From assembly GCA_964342305.1 (NCBI GenBank), contig CAYFGK010000004.1, positions 44,059 through 108,058 on the forward strand: 64,000 bases of DNA, in the 5' to 3' direction. The translations under genes were made by a program, and so were the position numbers. Of the stretch, positions 34,952 through 42,546 are shown in pieces. This DNA is from DT-110 sp964342305 (GTDB lineage Bacteria > Bacteroidota > Bacteroidia > Chitinophagales > Saprospiraceae). The notes beneath the pieces were generated by a model. The model saw only the letters and a list, made by a program, of their open reading frames with translations, did not search any database and had not been told where the DNA came from. Positions within the stretch are counted from its first letter, which is position 1. Every line of letters starts with the position of its first letter.

Positions 34952-35413
34952 ATGACCCACTTGAATGAGGGCGATAAGGCCCCGGACTTTTCCGGCTTGA
35001 ACCAGGATGGTGAAACGGTTTCTCTGAGTGATTATAAAGGCAAGAAACTGGTCTTGTTCTTTTACCCTAAGGATAATACGCCGGGCTGTACGGCCGAAGC
35101 CTGCAGCCTGCGCGATCATTTCCAGGAGTTGAAAGACCAGGGGTACGAGCTTTTGGGCGTAAGCCCCGACAGCCAACGCAAGCACCAGAATTTCATCAAA
35201 AAATTTGAATTGCCCTTCCCGTTATTGGCCGATACCGAACAGGATGTGTTGAATGCCTACGGCGTATGGGGCGAAAAATCCATGTACGGCCGTACCTACA
35301 TGGGCGTATTCCGCACCACTTTCGTGATCAATGAAAAAGGCGTGATCGAAAAGATCTACAAAAAGGTGAAAACCAAAGCGCACGCTGAGCAGATCCTGGA
35401 TGATGCTGCCTGA
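34952..35413 (+). CDS. bcp: Thioredoxin-dependent thiol peroxidase (peroxiredoxin Q)
   Basis: Reduces hydrogen peroxide and organic peroxides using thioredoxin. The 153-residue protein has peroxidatic C46 and resolving C51 in NTPGCTAEACSLRD, the five-residue spacing of PrxQ/Bcp proteins, and the thioredoxin-fold core KLVLFFYPKD. The stop codon abuts the stop of the convergent next gene with no base between. Confidence 0.95.
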   Translation: MTHLNEGDKAPDFSGLNQDGETVSLSDYKGKKLVLFFYPKDNTPGCTAEACSLRDHFQELKDQGYELLGVSPDSQRKHQNFIKKFELPFPLLADTEQDVLNAYGVWGEKSMYGRTYMGVFRTTFVINEKGVIEKIYKKVKTKAHAEQILDDAA

Positions 35414-35956
35414 TCAAACCTTTGGCGTGCTGTAAAAGACCGACAAAAAGGCCATCGCCAGTTTCATGGCGGTGGTCACCTCTTTACTTGCCTCGTCGAC
35501 GATGATCCAATCGCGGGGATCGCCTTCGTATTCAGTGTAGATAGTGTAGTTTCCGTATGAATCGCCCCGGATCACCCACTTGGCATCCAGATTGCGGTAG
35601 GGGCGTTCCCAGGTCAGGGTAGTATTGCCGCCCACAATTCGCCAGCTATTGATGTCGCCGGGATAGACCATCCGCATAGTCACGATCTCGTTGGCGTAGC
35701 GCACTTCCCATTGATCGGATCGGTTGACCCATTTTTGTCGGATGGTCCCGGTATAGCCATCCCATCGCACCCGCCATTGGGTCCAGTCGTCACCCATAGG
35801 GTATTGGCGTTCCAGGGTACCGGCCTGCCGTTCGACCGGGCTGGCAAGGTACCATTCCCCAAAGGAGTCACTCCAGCGGCTGTGCATGCCGTAGAGCTCG
35901 GTTTGGGCTTTCGCCAAAAAGGGAAGGGTGCAGAATAGGAAAACCAGTAGACGCAT
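35414..35956 (-). CDS. Secreted protein of unknown function, WR/W-rich beta repeats
   Basis: A 180-residue exported protein with signal peptide MRLLVFLFCTLPFLAKAQ. The mature part is rich in tryptophan, arginine and aspartate in a repeating pattern (WTQWRVRWDGY, DQWEVRYANE, DAKWVIRGDSYGNY, DPRDWIIVDEA), suggesting a short all-beta repeat fold. The end contains a hydrophobic helix (AMKLAMAFLSVFY). No family was recognised. The frame extends to 36025, but the signal peptide fixes the start at 35956. Confidence 0.72.
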   Translation of the reverse strand: MRLLVFLFCTLPFLAKAQTELYGMHSRWSDSFGEWYLASPVERQAGTLERQYPMGDDWTQWRVRWDGYTGTIRQKWVNRSDQWEVRYANEIVTMRMVYPGDINSWRIVGGNTTLTWERPYRNLDAKWVIRGDSYGNYTIYTEYEGDPRDWIIVDEASKEVTTAMKLAMAFLSVFYSTPKV

Positions 35957-36092
35957 GGACGCTTGTTTGGAAATACAACGCAGGAAGGCTGGCTGGTAGT
36001 GTTGGAGACGAACCTGGTCGATCACCTACTAAAAATCCCAAAGAACCAGCGATGTGATTCTTCGGGACTTTCAGCATTGGTTGGAAAGTTAC

Positions 36093-36470
36093 CTAAAACG
36101 GCAGATCGTCATCCATAGACTGCTGCGATGGTTCATCATCGGCACTCGGAAAATCGGTACCGAAATCATTGGGTTGCGCTGAGGGAGCTGCAGTGGTGGT
36201 AGCACCTCCTGCTTCCACGCGCCAGGCATTGAGGTTGGTGAAATATTTGCCGTTCCATTCCCGACCGCGCAGATCGAAGTGGACCTTGATCTGATCACCT
36301 TCGCTATAATCGTCGATCAGCCCGCAGCGATCCTGGACCAATTGAAATTTCACCATTTGGGGATAGTTGCCATCGGCAACCTCGATTACGAATTCACGGG
36401 CCTGGAAGGTGGCGGTTTTACTTTCGGTTTCGAACTTTTTATGGAGCTTACCCTCTACTTCAAAAGACAT
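36093..36470 (-). CDS. DUF3127 protein with SSB-like acidic C-terminal tip
   Basis: A 125-residue protein widespread in Bacteroidota (DUF3127). The body (about residues 1-90) looks like a small OB-type beta barrel (FEVEGKLHKKFE, REFVIEVADGNYPQMVKFQLVQD, DQIKVHFDLRGREW, FTNLNAWRVE). It is followed by a disordered A/T/S/Q-rich linker and the ending QSMDDDLPF. That tip resembles the DDDIPF end of single-stranded-DNA-binding protein, which recruits repair and replication partners. A perfect TACCTTTG promoter element lies 48 bases upstream. Nucleic-acid binding is inferred. Confidence 0.85.
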   Translation of the reverse strand: MSFEVEGKLHKKFETESKTATFQAREFVIEVADGNYPQMVKFQLVQDRCGLIDDYSEGDQIKVHFDLRGREWNGKYFTNLNAWRVEAGGATTTAAPSAQPNDFGTDFPSADDEPSQQSMDDDLPF

Positions 36471-36517
36471 ATATAGTGGTTGTTTTTGCTTATTAAATCC
36501 TATTAATCAGTAAGGTG

Positions 36518-36525
36518 CAAAGGTA
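36518..36525 (-). promoter_or_regulatory. Bacteroidota -7 element (TACCTTTG) upstream of the DUF3127 gene
   Basis: A perfect TAnnTTTG match on the minus strand ending 48 bases before the start codon, the expected distance for a short 5' leader. Confidence 0.6.
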
Positions 36526-36554
36526 CGAGAAAATTGGGGTGGGAATTAAGCCCC

Positions 36555-36665
36555 GCAGCGGTTTTTTGAGGTATTTACCAGACAAATCATTTCTTTGTAA
36601 ATCAATCTGTTCATTTATACCACTTCGTTGTCGGTATAGCAGGAACGACCTCAAAAAACCGCTGC
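36555..36665. repeat. 18-bp inverted repeat enclosing a cloverleaf-repeat deletion derivative
   Basis: GCAGCGGTTTTTTGAGGT (36555-36572) recurs as its exact reverse complement at 36648-36665. Between them, at 36616-36638, is TATACC joined directly to CACTTCGTTGTCGGTATA, the outer ends of the 103-bp cloverleaf repeat with the first two arms and most of the third removed. The structure occupies the gap between the DUF3127 and rsmG genes; the right arm ends 10 bases before the rsmG stop. Confidence 0.75.
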
Positions 36666-36674
36666 AGCTCCGTT

Positions 36675-37307
36675 CTACCCGTGCTGTACATACACTACGT
36701 ACTTTTCTTTAAAATAGGGTGTCTGCGGAAAAAAGTCGAACACCTCTTCCTGATCCACGTAATGGCCGGTCCCCAATTCCTTGATCTCCTGACGCAGATC
36801 ACCACCTTTCAGCGTGATCAGTCCGTTGGGAACTACGTGCTTCTGTTTTTTCTTGATCAGCGGGAAGGACCAGGCGACCAGTTTGTCGAGACTGGCGACA
36901 GCCCGGCAAATGACGAAATCGTATTTTTGTTTGGTCTCTTCGGCCCGTTGGTGGAGTGCTTTGACATTCGTTAATTCCAATGCATTGATGATCTCCTGGA
37001 CCACCATGACCTTCTTGCGGGTGCCGTCGATCAGGGTGAACCGTACGTCGGGGAAAAGGATAGCCAAAGGAATGCCGGGCAATCCACCGCCCGTTCCCAA
37101 ATCGAGGATCTCCGCATCGGGTTCGAATTCCACAAAGCGGGCGATGGCCAGGGAGTGCAAAATATGGTGATCGTAGACCGCGTCGATATCCTTCCGTGAA
37201 ATGACGTTAATCTTTTGATTCCAATCCCGGTATAAGTCACCTAACTTTTGAAGTTGATGCAATTGGTGTTCGTCGAGCTCGGGGAAATACTGCTGAATTA
37301 ATTCCAT
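36675..37307 (-). CDS. rsmG: 16S rRNA (guanine527-N7)-methyltransferase
   Basis: Methylates G527 of 16S rRNA using SAM. The 210-residue protein has the N-terminal helical region (LYRDWNQKINVISRKD), the SAM-binding LDLGTGGGLPGIPLA, the LIDGTRKK acidic loop and the FVICRAVASL motif, all diagnostic for RsmG/GidB. It is upstream of no partitioning genes here, although rsmG often neighbours parAB in other bacteria. It follows the RluA-family gene by three bases. Confidence 0.95.
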   Translation of the reverse strand: MELIQQYFPELDEHQLHQLQKLGDLYRDWNQKINVISRKDIDAVYDHHILHSLAIARFVEFEPDAEILDLGTGGGLPGIPLAILFPDVRFTLIDGTRKKVMVVQEIINALELTNVKALHQRAEETKQKYDFVICRAVASLDKLVAWSFPLIKKKQKHVVPNGLITLKGGDLRQEIKELGTGHYVDQEEVFDFFPQTPYFKEKYVVYVQHG

Positions 37308-37310
37308 GTA

Positions 37311-37997
37311 TCAGTCGAGTTGTTCGGCAAAAAATGCCCACAGGTTATCCGCTGCGGGAAGGGGGGCGGTGATTTTTTCCGTTTGCCCGGAAACGGGATG
37401 AGTGAACGAGATCGTATGTGCGTGCAAGTGAATAGACCGGTCGGGGTTACGTCGGCGATCACCGTACTTTACGTCTCCTTTGATGGGACAATCGATGGCT
37501 GCCAATTGTGCCCGGATCTGGTGGTGGCGTCCGGTGAGTAGTTCGATCTCCAGTAAATAGTAGTTATCGCTTTCGGCTAGCAGCCGGTAGGTCAGTTCCG
37601 CTTTTTTGCTGTCGGGGGTACCTTCGGGAACGGCGGTGGATTTATTGGTGCGTCCATCGCGCAGCAGGTGGTGTACCAGGCGTCCTTCTTTTTCGGTGGG
37701 TTTAGTACTTACTACGGCCAGATAGGTCTTGTGTACTTCGCGTTGTTTGAACTGTTGGTTCAGGTGGGCCAGTGCTTTTTTATTTTTGGCCATCAGCAGC
37801 ACACCACTGGCCGGCCGGTCGAGGCGGTGGATGAGTTCTACCTTACTTTTTGTGTAGATGGAAGCCAGTTGCAGGATGGATTTATCGCCGGTACGGTCAT
37901 CCTGGACGGGCAACCCCGGCGGTTTGTTAAAGGCAATAAGTTGGTTATTCTTGTACAATACCCAATCACCAATCGATTGATCAGTCCACTTCTTCAT
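37311..37997 (-). CDS. RluA-family pseudouridine synthase
   Basis: A 228-residue RNA pseudouridine synthase. The catalytic aspartate lies in HRLDRPASGVLLMAK (HRLDxxTSG-type motif); FNKPPGLPVQDD and GRHHQIRAQLAAIDCPIKGDVKYG are further family motifs. There is no S4 domain, as in RluA/TruC-type enzymes; the uridine modified is not predictable. The start is set at MKKWTDQS; a start 18 bases upstream is also open. It overlaps the end of the DUF4834 gene. Confidence 0.92.
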   Translation of the reverse strand: MKKWTDQSIGDWVLYKNNQLIAFNKPPGLPVQDDRTGDKSILQLASIYTKSKVELIHRLDRPASGVLLMAKNKKALAHLNQQFKQREVHKTYLAVVSTKPTEKEGRLVHHLLRDGRTNKSTAVPEGTPDSKKAELTYRLLAESDNYYLLEIELLTGRHHQIRAQLAAIDCPIKGDVKYGDRRRNPDRSIHLHAHTISFTHPVSGQTEKITAPLPAADNLWAFFAEQLD

Positions 37998-38172
37998 AGT
38001 CAATATATTCGCCATCGTCGTCTTGTTGATTCGGAGGCTGGTTCGTCGAAGAATCCTGTGAACGCCGGTTCAGGGGGCTCCGCGGAACGGCCCGGTTCAG
38101 GAATGTATTCTTCTGATAAAAAATGCGGTACGCCAGGTAGATAACGACCAACGTAAGCAGGAGGTCAAGCAT
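37981..38172 (-). CDS. Small DUF4834-type membrane protein
   Basis: A 63-residue protein that I take as real: an N-terminal membrane helix (LDLLLTLVVIYLAYRIFY), a polar linker rich in N, P, S and Q, and the acidic ending DDDGEYIDYEEVD, which matches the conserved tail of Bacteroidota DUF4834 proteins. A perfect TACCTTTG promoter element lies 17-24 bases upstream, and it overlaps the start of the RluA-family gene, implying one transcript. Function unknown. Confidence 0.75.
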   Translation of the reverse strand: MLDLLLTLVVIYLAYRIFYQKNTFLNRAVPRSPLNRRSQDSSTNQPPNQQDDDGEYIDYEEVD

Positions 38173-38188
38173 AGTTCTTTTCTTTTTG

Positions 38189-38196
38189 CAAAGGTA
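38189..38196 (-). promoter_or_regulatory. Bacteroidota -7 element (TACCTTTG) upstream of the DUF4834 gene
   Basis: A perfect TAnnTTTG match on the minus strand, 17 bases before the DUF4834 start. It would drive the DUF4834, RluA-family and rsmG genes. Confidence 0.6.
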
Positions 38197-38241
38197 GGCC
38201 TTGTGGGCGGCCCGTAAACCCTAAAGCTGGCAATATTTTAT

Positions 38242-38249
38242 TAGATTTG
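38242..38249 (+). promoter_or_regulatory. Bacteroidota -7 element (TAGATTTG) upstream of the DUF2723 gene
   Basis: A TAnnTTTG match in an AT-rich stretch 77 bases upstream of the DUF2723 start, back to back with the DUF4834 promoter element. Confidence 0.5.
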
Positions 38250-38325
38250 CAGTTCAGTAAAAAAAGGGCTTACCCCTTACAACTCAAAGAAATACCCGAT
38301 TCCGAACCTCAACGATTCGCATTAC

Positions 38326-41300
38326 ATGAACGCATTTAAACGCATAAGTACCCTGACCGGTTGGGCCGTTTTTGCCATATCCGCTATCGTCTACTTCTTT
38401 TCCGTAGAACGCACCGGTAGTTTATGGGACTGTGGCGAGTTCATTCTGGGAGCTTACAAACTCCAGGTAGTCCACCCCCCGGGAGCTCCCCTCTTCATTC
38501 TTGTCGGCCGCATGTTTACCTGGGTAGCCGAGATTTTTTCCAATGATCCGGCAGATATTGCCTTTGCCGTCAACCTGATGTCGGGCATCTGTACGGCCTT
38601 TGCAGCCGCTTTTGTAGCCTGGATCACCATCAACCTGGGAAAAATGGCCCTGATTGGCCGCGATCAGGCACCTGATCAGGCACAAAATATTGCACTGGCC
38701 GCCTCCGGCCTGGTGGGTGGTCTGACGACTGCCTTTGCTACCTCCATCTGGTTTTCGGCCGTTGAGGGTGAGGTATATGCGATGTCGACCTTCTTTACCA
38801 CGCTGGTAGTTTGGGCAACGGTTAAGTGGTACATTCATCCCGATGACCCCAAACAGGACCGCTGGCTGGTATTCGCTATTTTTATGGCCGGCCTGTCCAT
38901 GGGCGTTCACTTACTGTCTATTCTTACCTTCCCCGCGCTGGCCATCTTCTACTACCTGAAAAAATACAAAGACCATACCCTGCTGGGAATGGGTATTGCC
39001 GCGGCCGTGGGGGTAGGTATCATTGGTTTTATTCAGGCTGTGGTTATTGTGGGGATTCCCAAACTGTGGTCAGCCTTCGAACTCTTTACCGTTAACACCC
39101 TGGGCATGGGATTGCACAGCGGATTGATCCCTACCATACTATTGATCGCAGCTGTATTTTTCTTTGCGCTGCGATTTGCCCACCGCCGCAATAATGGATT
39201 ATTGCAACGGATCATCGTATCGGCTATGCTGATCGTGATTGCCTTTACCGCTTACGGGGTAGTAGTGATCCGGGCTAATGCCTCGACACCGGTGAATATG
39301 AATAATCCGGATAATGCCATGCGTCTGATCCCCTACCTCAACCGGGAACAGTACGGCGAACGCGCCCTGCTGCGCGGACCCCAATTCAATGTGGATCGCC
39401 CGGCCAGCTACGATTTCAAAGATCGCTACGACTGGACCGGTGATCGCTACGAAGTGGTTACTCAAAAGATCACTCCCGAATATGCCGATAACGATAAAGT
39501 ACTCTTCCCCCGCATGGGTGATCCTACCCAGGGTCGCCCCAGACTGTATAAAATGTGGATGGGCCTGGATCCGGATAAACCAATGCCTCCCGGTAGGCCG
39601 AATATGGGCGACAACCTGACCTTCTTCTGGAAATACCAGTTCAACTGGATGTACTGGCGCTATTTCTTCTGGAATTTTGCCGGAAGGCAGAATGAGGATC
39701 AAGGCTATTTTTCCTGGGATAAATCAGCCGGTCACTGGATATCGGGGATACCATTTATTGATGAGGCCAAACTGGGAAATCAATCAGAGCTTCCGCAAAA
39801 CTGGAAACAAGCCAAGGGGCGGAATACCTACTACATGTTGCCCTTCCTGTTCGGGTTGCTGGGACTGTTCTTCCACGCCAACCGGCGCAAGAACGATTTT
39901 GTAGCCCTGTTGGGCTTATTCGTCATTACCGGTATCGGTATTATAATTTACTCAAACCAGCCACCGAACGAGCCCCGCGAACGGGATTACGTGCTGGCGG
40001 GATCGGTATTTACCTATGCCATTTGGGTTGGTATGGGTGTGCTGGCTCTATTTACTATTCTGCGGGAACGAGCGAAAATGAGTGGTATGGTGGCCGCAGT
40101 ACTGGCGGGTGCTATTACCCTGTCAGCCCCCCTGATCATGGTCGCCGAGAACTTCGATGATCACAGCCGCCGTCTGAATACCGGAGCCCGTGATTACGCG
40201 GTTAACTTCCTGGAAAGCTGTGCAGAAAATGCCGTCGTATTCACCTACGGTGATAACGATACCTATCCGCTGTGGTACGCCCAGGAGGTGGAAGGGATCC
40301 GTACCGACGTGCGGGTGATCAACCTGAGTCTTATTGCCGTAGACTGGTATATCGATCTGCTACGTCGCCGCATTAATGACTCACCGGCCCTGAACCTGAC
40401 TATTTCCAAAGAGGGTTATCGTGGGCGGAATCGGAATCAGGTCATGTGGCCGGGTCAGGCCCGTATGCCCCAGGCTACCCTGGAACAGTTCATGCAATTC
40501 CTGAGTGAAACCCACGAGCTACCCCTGCAGGGCGGACAGATGACGGAAACGTACATGCCGACCCAGAACGTATTCATCCCGGTGGATAAGCAGGAAGTTT
40601 ACGAGGCCGGTGTGCTCACCGAGGCCGACTCCGCGAATATCGTTAACCGCATTCCGCTCAACCTGAGTGGCAAGGATTACCTTACCAAGGATGAGGTGGC
40701 GATATTGGATATCATTAGTTCCAACATCTGGGAGCGTCCGATCTATTTTGCGGTGACTATTCGTCCGGAAAAGATGATGGGGCTACAAAATTATACCCAA
40801 TTGGAAGGTATGGCCCTGCGCATTATTCCCGTACGGTCAGAGGGTGTACCTAATTTAGGTGTAATCGGTAGTGGACGGGTTGCTCCGGATATCGTGTACG
40901 AAAACGTAATGAATGATTTCCGTTGGGGGAACTTCGATAAGTACGACCTCTTTGTGGATGAAAGCTACGGACCGAGCGTACAGAGTCTGTACTTACTGAT
41001 GCGTCGTACCGCCGATGAATTCCTTGCAATGGGAGAAACGCAAAAGGCCATCGATCTGGCCGATAAATACTTTGAGGTCTTCCCGGCCATGAATTTCGAA
41101 TACGACTCCCAAACGTTTTCCATGATTAACGTTTATGTGCGGGCGGGAGCTTATGATAAGGCCAAGCCACATATGCGCATGTTGGCAGATGCTGTATTGG
41201 ATCGACTTGAATTCTACGATTCTTTATCACCAGAAATAGTGAATAGCAGCTACAGCAGAGCACAACAATTGGACTTGTATTCAGTGCGTGTGCTCGGTCA

Positions 41301-41415
41301 AGCAGCCACCGAAATGGGTGATACCGAGTTACAGGAACGATTTAAAGCAATGTTTTCGCCCTATTTGCCTGAACAAAATCAAGGACAACAACCCCAGCAA
41401 TTGCTGCGGGACTAA
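38326..41415 (+). CDS. DUF2723 protein, PMT-like membrane glycosyltransferase
   Basis: A 1029-residue membrane protein of the DUF2723 family. It opens with a membrane helix, then the conserved loop ERTGSLWDCGEFILGAYKLQVVHPPGAPLF, in which DCGEF resembles the catalytic acidic motif of PMT/GT39 protein O-mannosyltransferases. About a dozen more membrane helices follow to residue ~610. The C-terminal ~420 residues are soluble and include a FTYGDNDTYPLWYAQEVEG segment and TPR-like helices near the end. A role in protein O-glycosylation in the envelope is suggested by the fold, not shown. Its 3' end is followed within six bases by a three-hairpin repeat. Confidence 0.88.
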   Translation: MNAFKRISTLTGWAVFAISAIVYFFSVERTGSLWDCGEFILGAYKLQVVHPPGAPLFILVGRMFTWVAEIFSNDPADIAFAVNLMSGICTAFAAAFVAWITINLGKMALIGRDQAPDQAQNIALAASGLVGGLTTAFATSIWFSAVEGEVYAMSTFFTTLVVWATVKWYIHPDDPKQDRWLVFAIFMAGLSMGVHLLSILTFPALAIFYYLKKYKDHTLLGMGIAAAVGVGIIGFIQAVVIVGIPKLWSAFELFTVNTLGMGLHSGLIPTILLIAAVFFFALRFAHRRNNGLLQRIIVSAMLIVIAFTAYGVVVIRANASTPVNMNNPDNAMRLIPYLNREQYGERALLRGPQFNVDRPASYDFKDRYDWTGDRYEVVTQKITPEYADNDKVLFPRMGDPTQGRPRLYKMWMGLDPDKPMPPGRPNMGDNLTFFWKYQFNWMYWRYFFWNFAGRQNEDQGYFSWDKSAGHWISGIPFIDEAKLGNQSELPQNWKQAKGRNTYYMLPFLFGLLGLFFHANRRKNDFVALLGLFVITGIGIIIYSNQPPNEPRERDYVLAGSVFTYAIWVGMGVLALFTILRERAKMSGMVAAVLAGAITLSAPLIMVAENFDDHSRRLNTGARDYAVNFLESCAENAVVFTYGDNDTYPLWYAQEVEGIRTDVRVINLSLIAVDWYIDLLRRRINDSPALNLTISKEGYRGRNRNQVMWPGQARMPQATLEQFMQFLSETHELPLQGGQMTETYMPTQNVFIPVDKQEVYEAGVLTEADSANIVNRIPLNLSGKDYLTKDEVAILDIISSNIWERPIYFAVTIRPEKMMGLQNYTQLEGMALRIIPVRSEGVPNLGVIGSGRVAPDIVYENVMNDFRWGNFDKYDLFVDESYGPSVQSLYLLMRRTADEFLAMGETQKAIDLADKYFEVFPAMNFEYDSQTFSMINVYVRAGAYDKAKPHMRMLADAVLDRLEFYDSLSPEIVNSSYSRAQQLDLYSVRVLGQAATEMGDTELQERFKAMFSPYLPEQNQGQQPQQLLRD

Positions 41416-41420
41416 TTTCC

Positions 41421-41601
41421 GTTAGGCTGGGCATAGACTATCTCTTAAAGTGATCATTTTCAACGCCCAAAACCTCCCGGTACAGAGTAATTGGTATTTG
41501 GATTTAAACAAGTCCTACTACCAAATACCCTATACTAAATACAACGTAAGGTTGTCGCTTTCAGTAGTTTTTCGAACTGCTGACCCTCACAACCTTACGT
41601 T
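41421..41601 (+). repeat. Three-hairpin intergenic repeat, copy D
   Basis: Begins 5 bases after the DUF2723 stop and ends 15 bases before rpiB. Its third stem is perfect over 13 bp (41543-41555 with 41589-41601, core ACGTAAGGTTGT). The second has GGTATTTGG (41493-41501) with CCAAATACC (41521-41529). The middle block CCCGGTACAGAGTA and the loop CAAGTCCTACTA are shared with copies B and C. Confidence 0.8.
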
Positions 41602-41616
41602 CATAAAATAAAGCGT

Positions 41617-42060
41617 ATGTCGACGATTAAAAAAATGGCCATCGGTTGCGATCATGCGGGCTTTCCCTACAAGGAAGCCGTCAAAGCACTGTTAGCCAAG
41701 CGCTCCATCGAAGTAACGGATTACGGAACCAATTCACCGGACTCGGTGGATTACCCCGATTTTGTGCATCCGGTCGCCACTGATGTGGAAGAAGGGAAAG
41801 TCGACCTGGGTATCGTTTTGTGTGGGAGCGGTAACGGAGCCGCCATGACTGCCAATAAACACCAGGGGGTACGCGCCGCTTTGTGTTGGGTGCCGGAACT
41901 GGCCAGCCTGGGACGCGAGCACAATAACGCAAATGTACTGTCCATCCCCGTCCGCTTCGTATCGGAGGAAACTACCCTGGAAATGGTCAGAGCATTCCTC
42001 GACGCTGAGTTCGAAGGAGGGCGCCACGAGCGTCGGGTAAACAAAATCGCCTGCTCCTAG
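41617..42060 (+). CDS. rpiB: Ribose-5-phosphate isomerase B
   Basis: Interconverts ribose 5-phosphate and ribulose 5-phosphate in the pentose phosphate pathway. The 147-residue protein has GCDHAGFPYKE at the N terminus, catalytic C69 in VLCGSGNGAAM, NKHQGVRAALC and the family's HNNANVLSIP motif. A three-hairpin repeat fills the upstream gap and a very strong terminator follows. Confidence 0.95.
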   Translation: MSTIKKMAIGCDHAGFPYKEAVKALLAKRSIEVTDYGTNSPDSVDYPDFVHPVATDVEEGKVDLGIVLCGSGNGAAMTANKHQGVRAALCWVPELASLGREHNNANVLSIPVRFVSEETTLEMVRAFLDAEFEGGRHERRVNKIACS

Positions 42061-42067
42061 CGGAACC

Positions 42068-42129
42068 GCTTACAAAAACAGAAAGGCCGATCTCGCATTT
42101 ACGAGATCGGCCTTTCTGTTTTTGTAAGC
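42068..42129 (+). terminator. 28-bp perfect-stem terminator after rpiB
   Basis: Bases 42068-42095 are exactly complementary to 42102-42129 around the 6-base loop CATTTA, starting 7 bases after the rpiB stop. The A-rich 5' arm and T-rich 3' arm (GTTTTTGT) let it act on either strand. The length of the stem is unusual for a simple terminator. Confidence 0.85.
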
Positions 42130-42141
42130 AGTAAAAAAGAA

Positions 42142-42257
42142 GGTGGGCCTTCCAGACCAAGCGTCCCCCCGAAGTTGGTCTTTCTAGCCCACCAGTGTTT
42201 ACGATTTACATATCAAAACACTTGCTTTCAAATTGTGGCGTTTTGTTTCGCGCCACA
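42142..42257. other. Two further intergenic hairpins of unknown role
   Basis: GGTGGGC (42142-42148) pairs with GCCCACC (42187-42193) and, inside it, AGACCAA (42154-42160) with TTGGTCT (42175-42181), leaving a C-rich apical loop. A second hairpin pairs TGTGGCG (42234-42240) with CGCCACA (42251-42257). They sit between the rpiB terminator and a cloverleaf repeat. A small RNA is possible; no known family was recognised. Confidence 0.4.
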
Positions 42258-42342
42258 CATTCCTTAATACGGACCTGTTTTGGAAAGGTTACTACCGCCC
42301 GAAAAAAAATTTAGTATTTGAGAAGCTGTTTGAATTTGGGTT

Positions 42343-42467
42343 TATACCAACAACCAAGTGGTTTGGCTTCGATGTACTTGATGTTGGGACTCCAAACCAC
42401 TTCGAGTCGAATATATACCCGCGTAAAAAAAGTTGGGGTAAAGCCAATCCTTTTCGGAAGCGGTATA
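42343..42467 (-). repeat. Cloverleaf-forming palindromic repeat, copy 3 (diverged)
   Basis: On the minus strand it starts TATACCGCTTCCGAAAAGG as in the other copies, keeps the GCGGGTATATATTCG middle arm and CTCGAAGTGGTTTGG, and ends in GGTATA. The third arm has about 20 extra bases in its loop, so the element is 125 bp and not 103. It lies 80 bases upstream of htpG. Confidence 0.75.
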
Positions 42468-42546
42468 TGTCAAAATGACAGCAATACTACCCTGGCATGC
42501 TGTTTGTCCTGTTTTTGCCGAAAGGCTAATCAAAAAAATAAGAACT

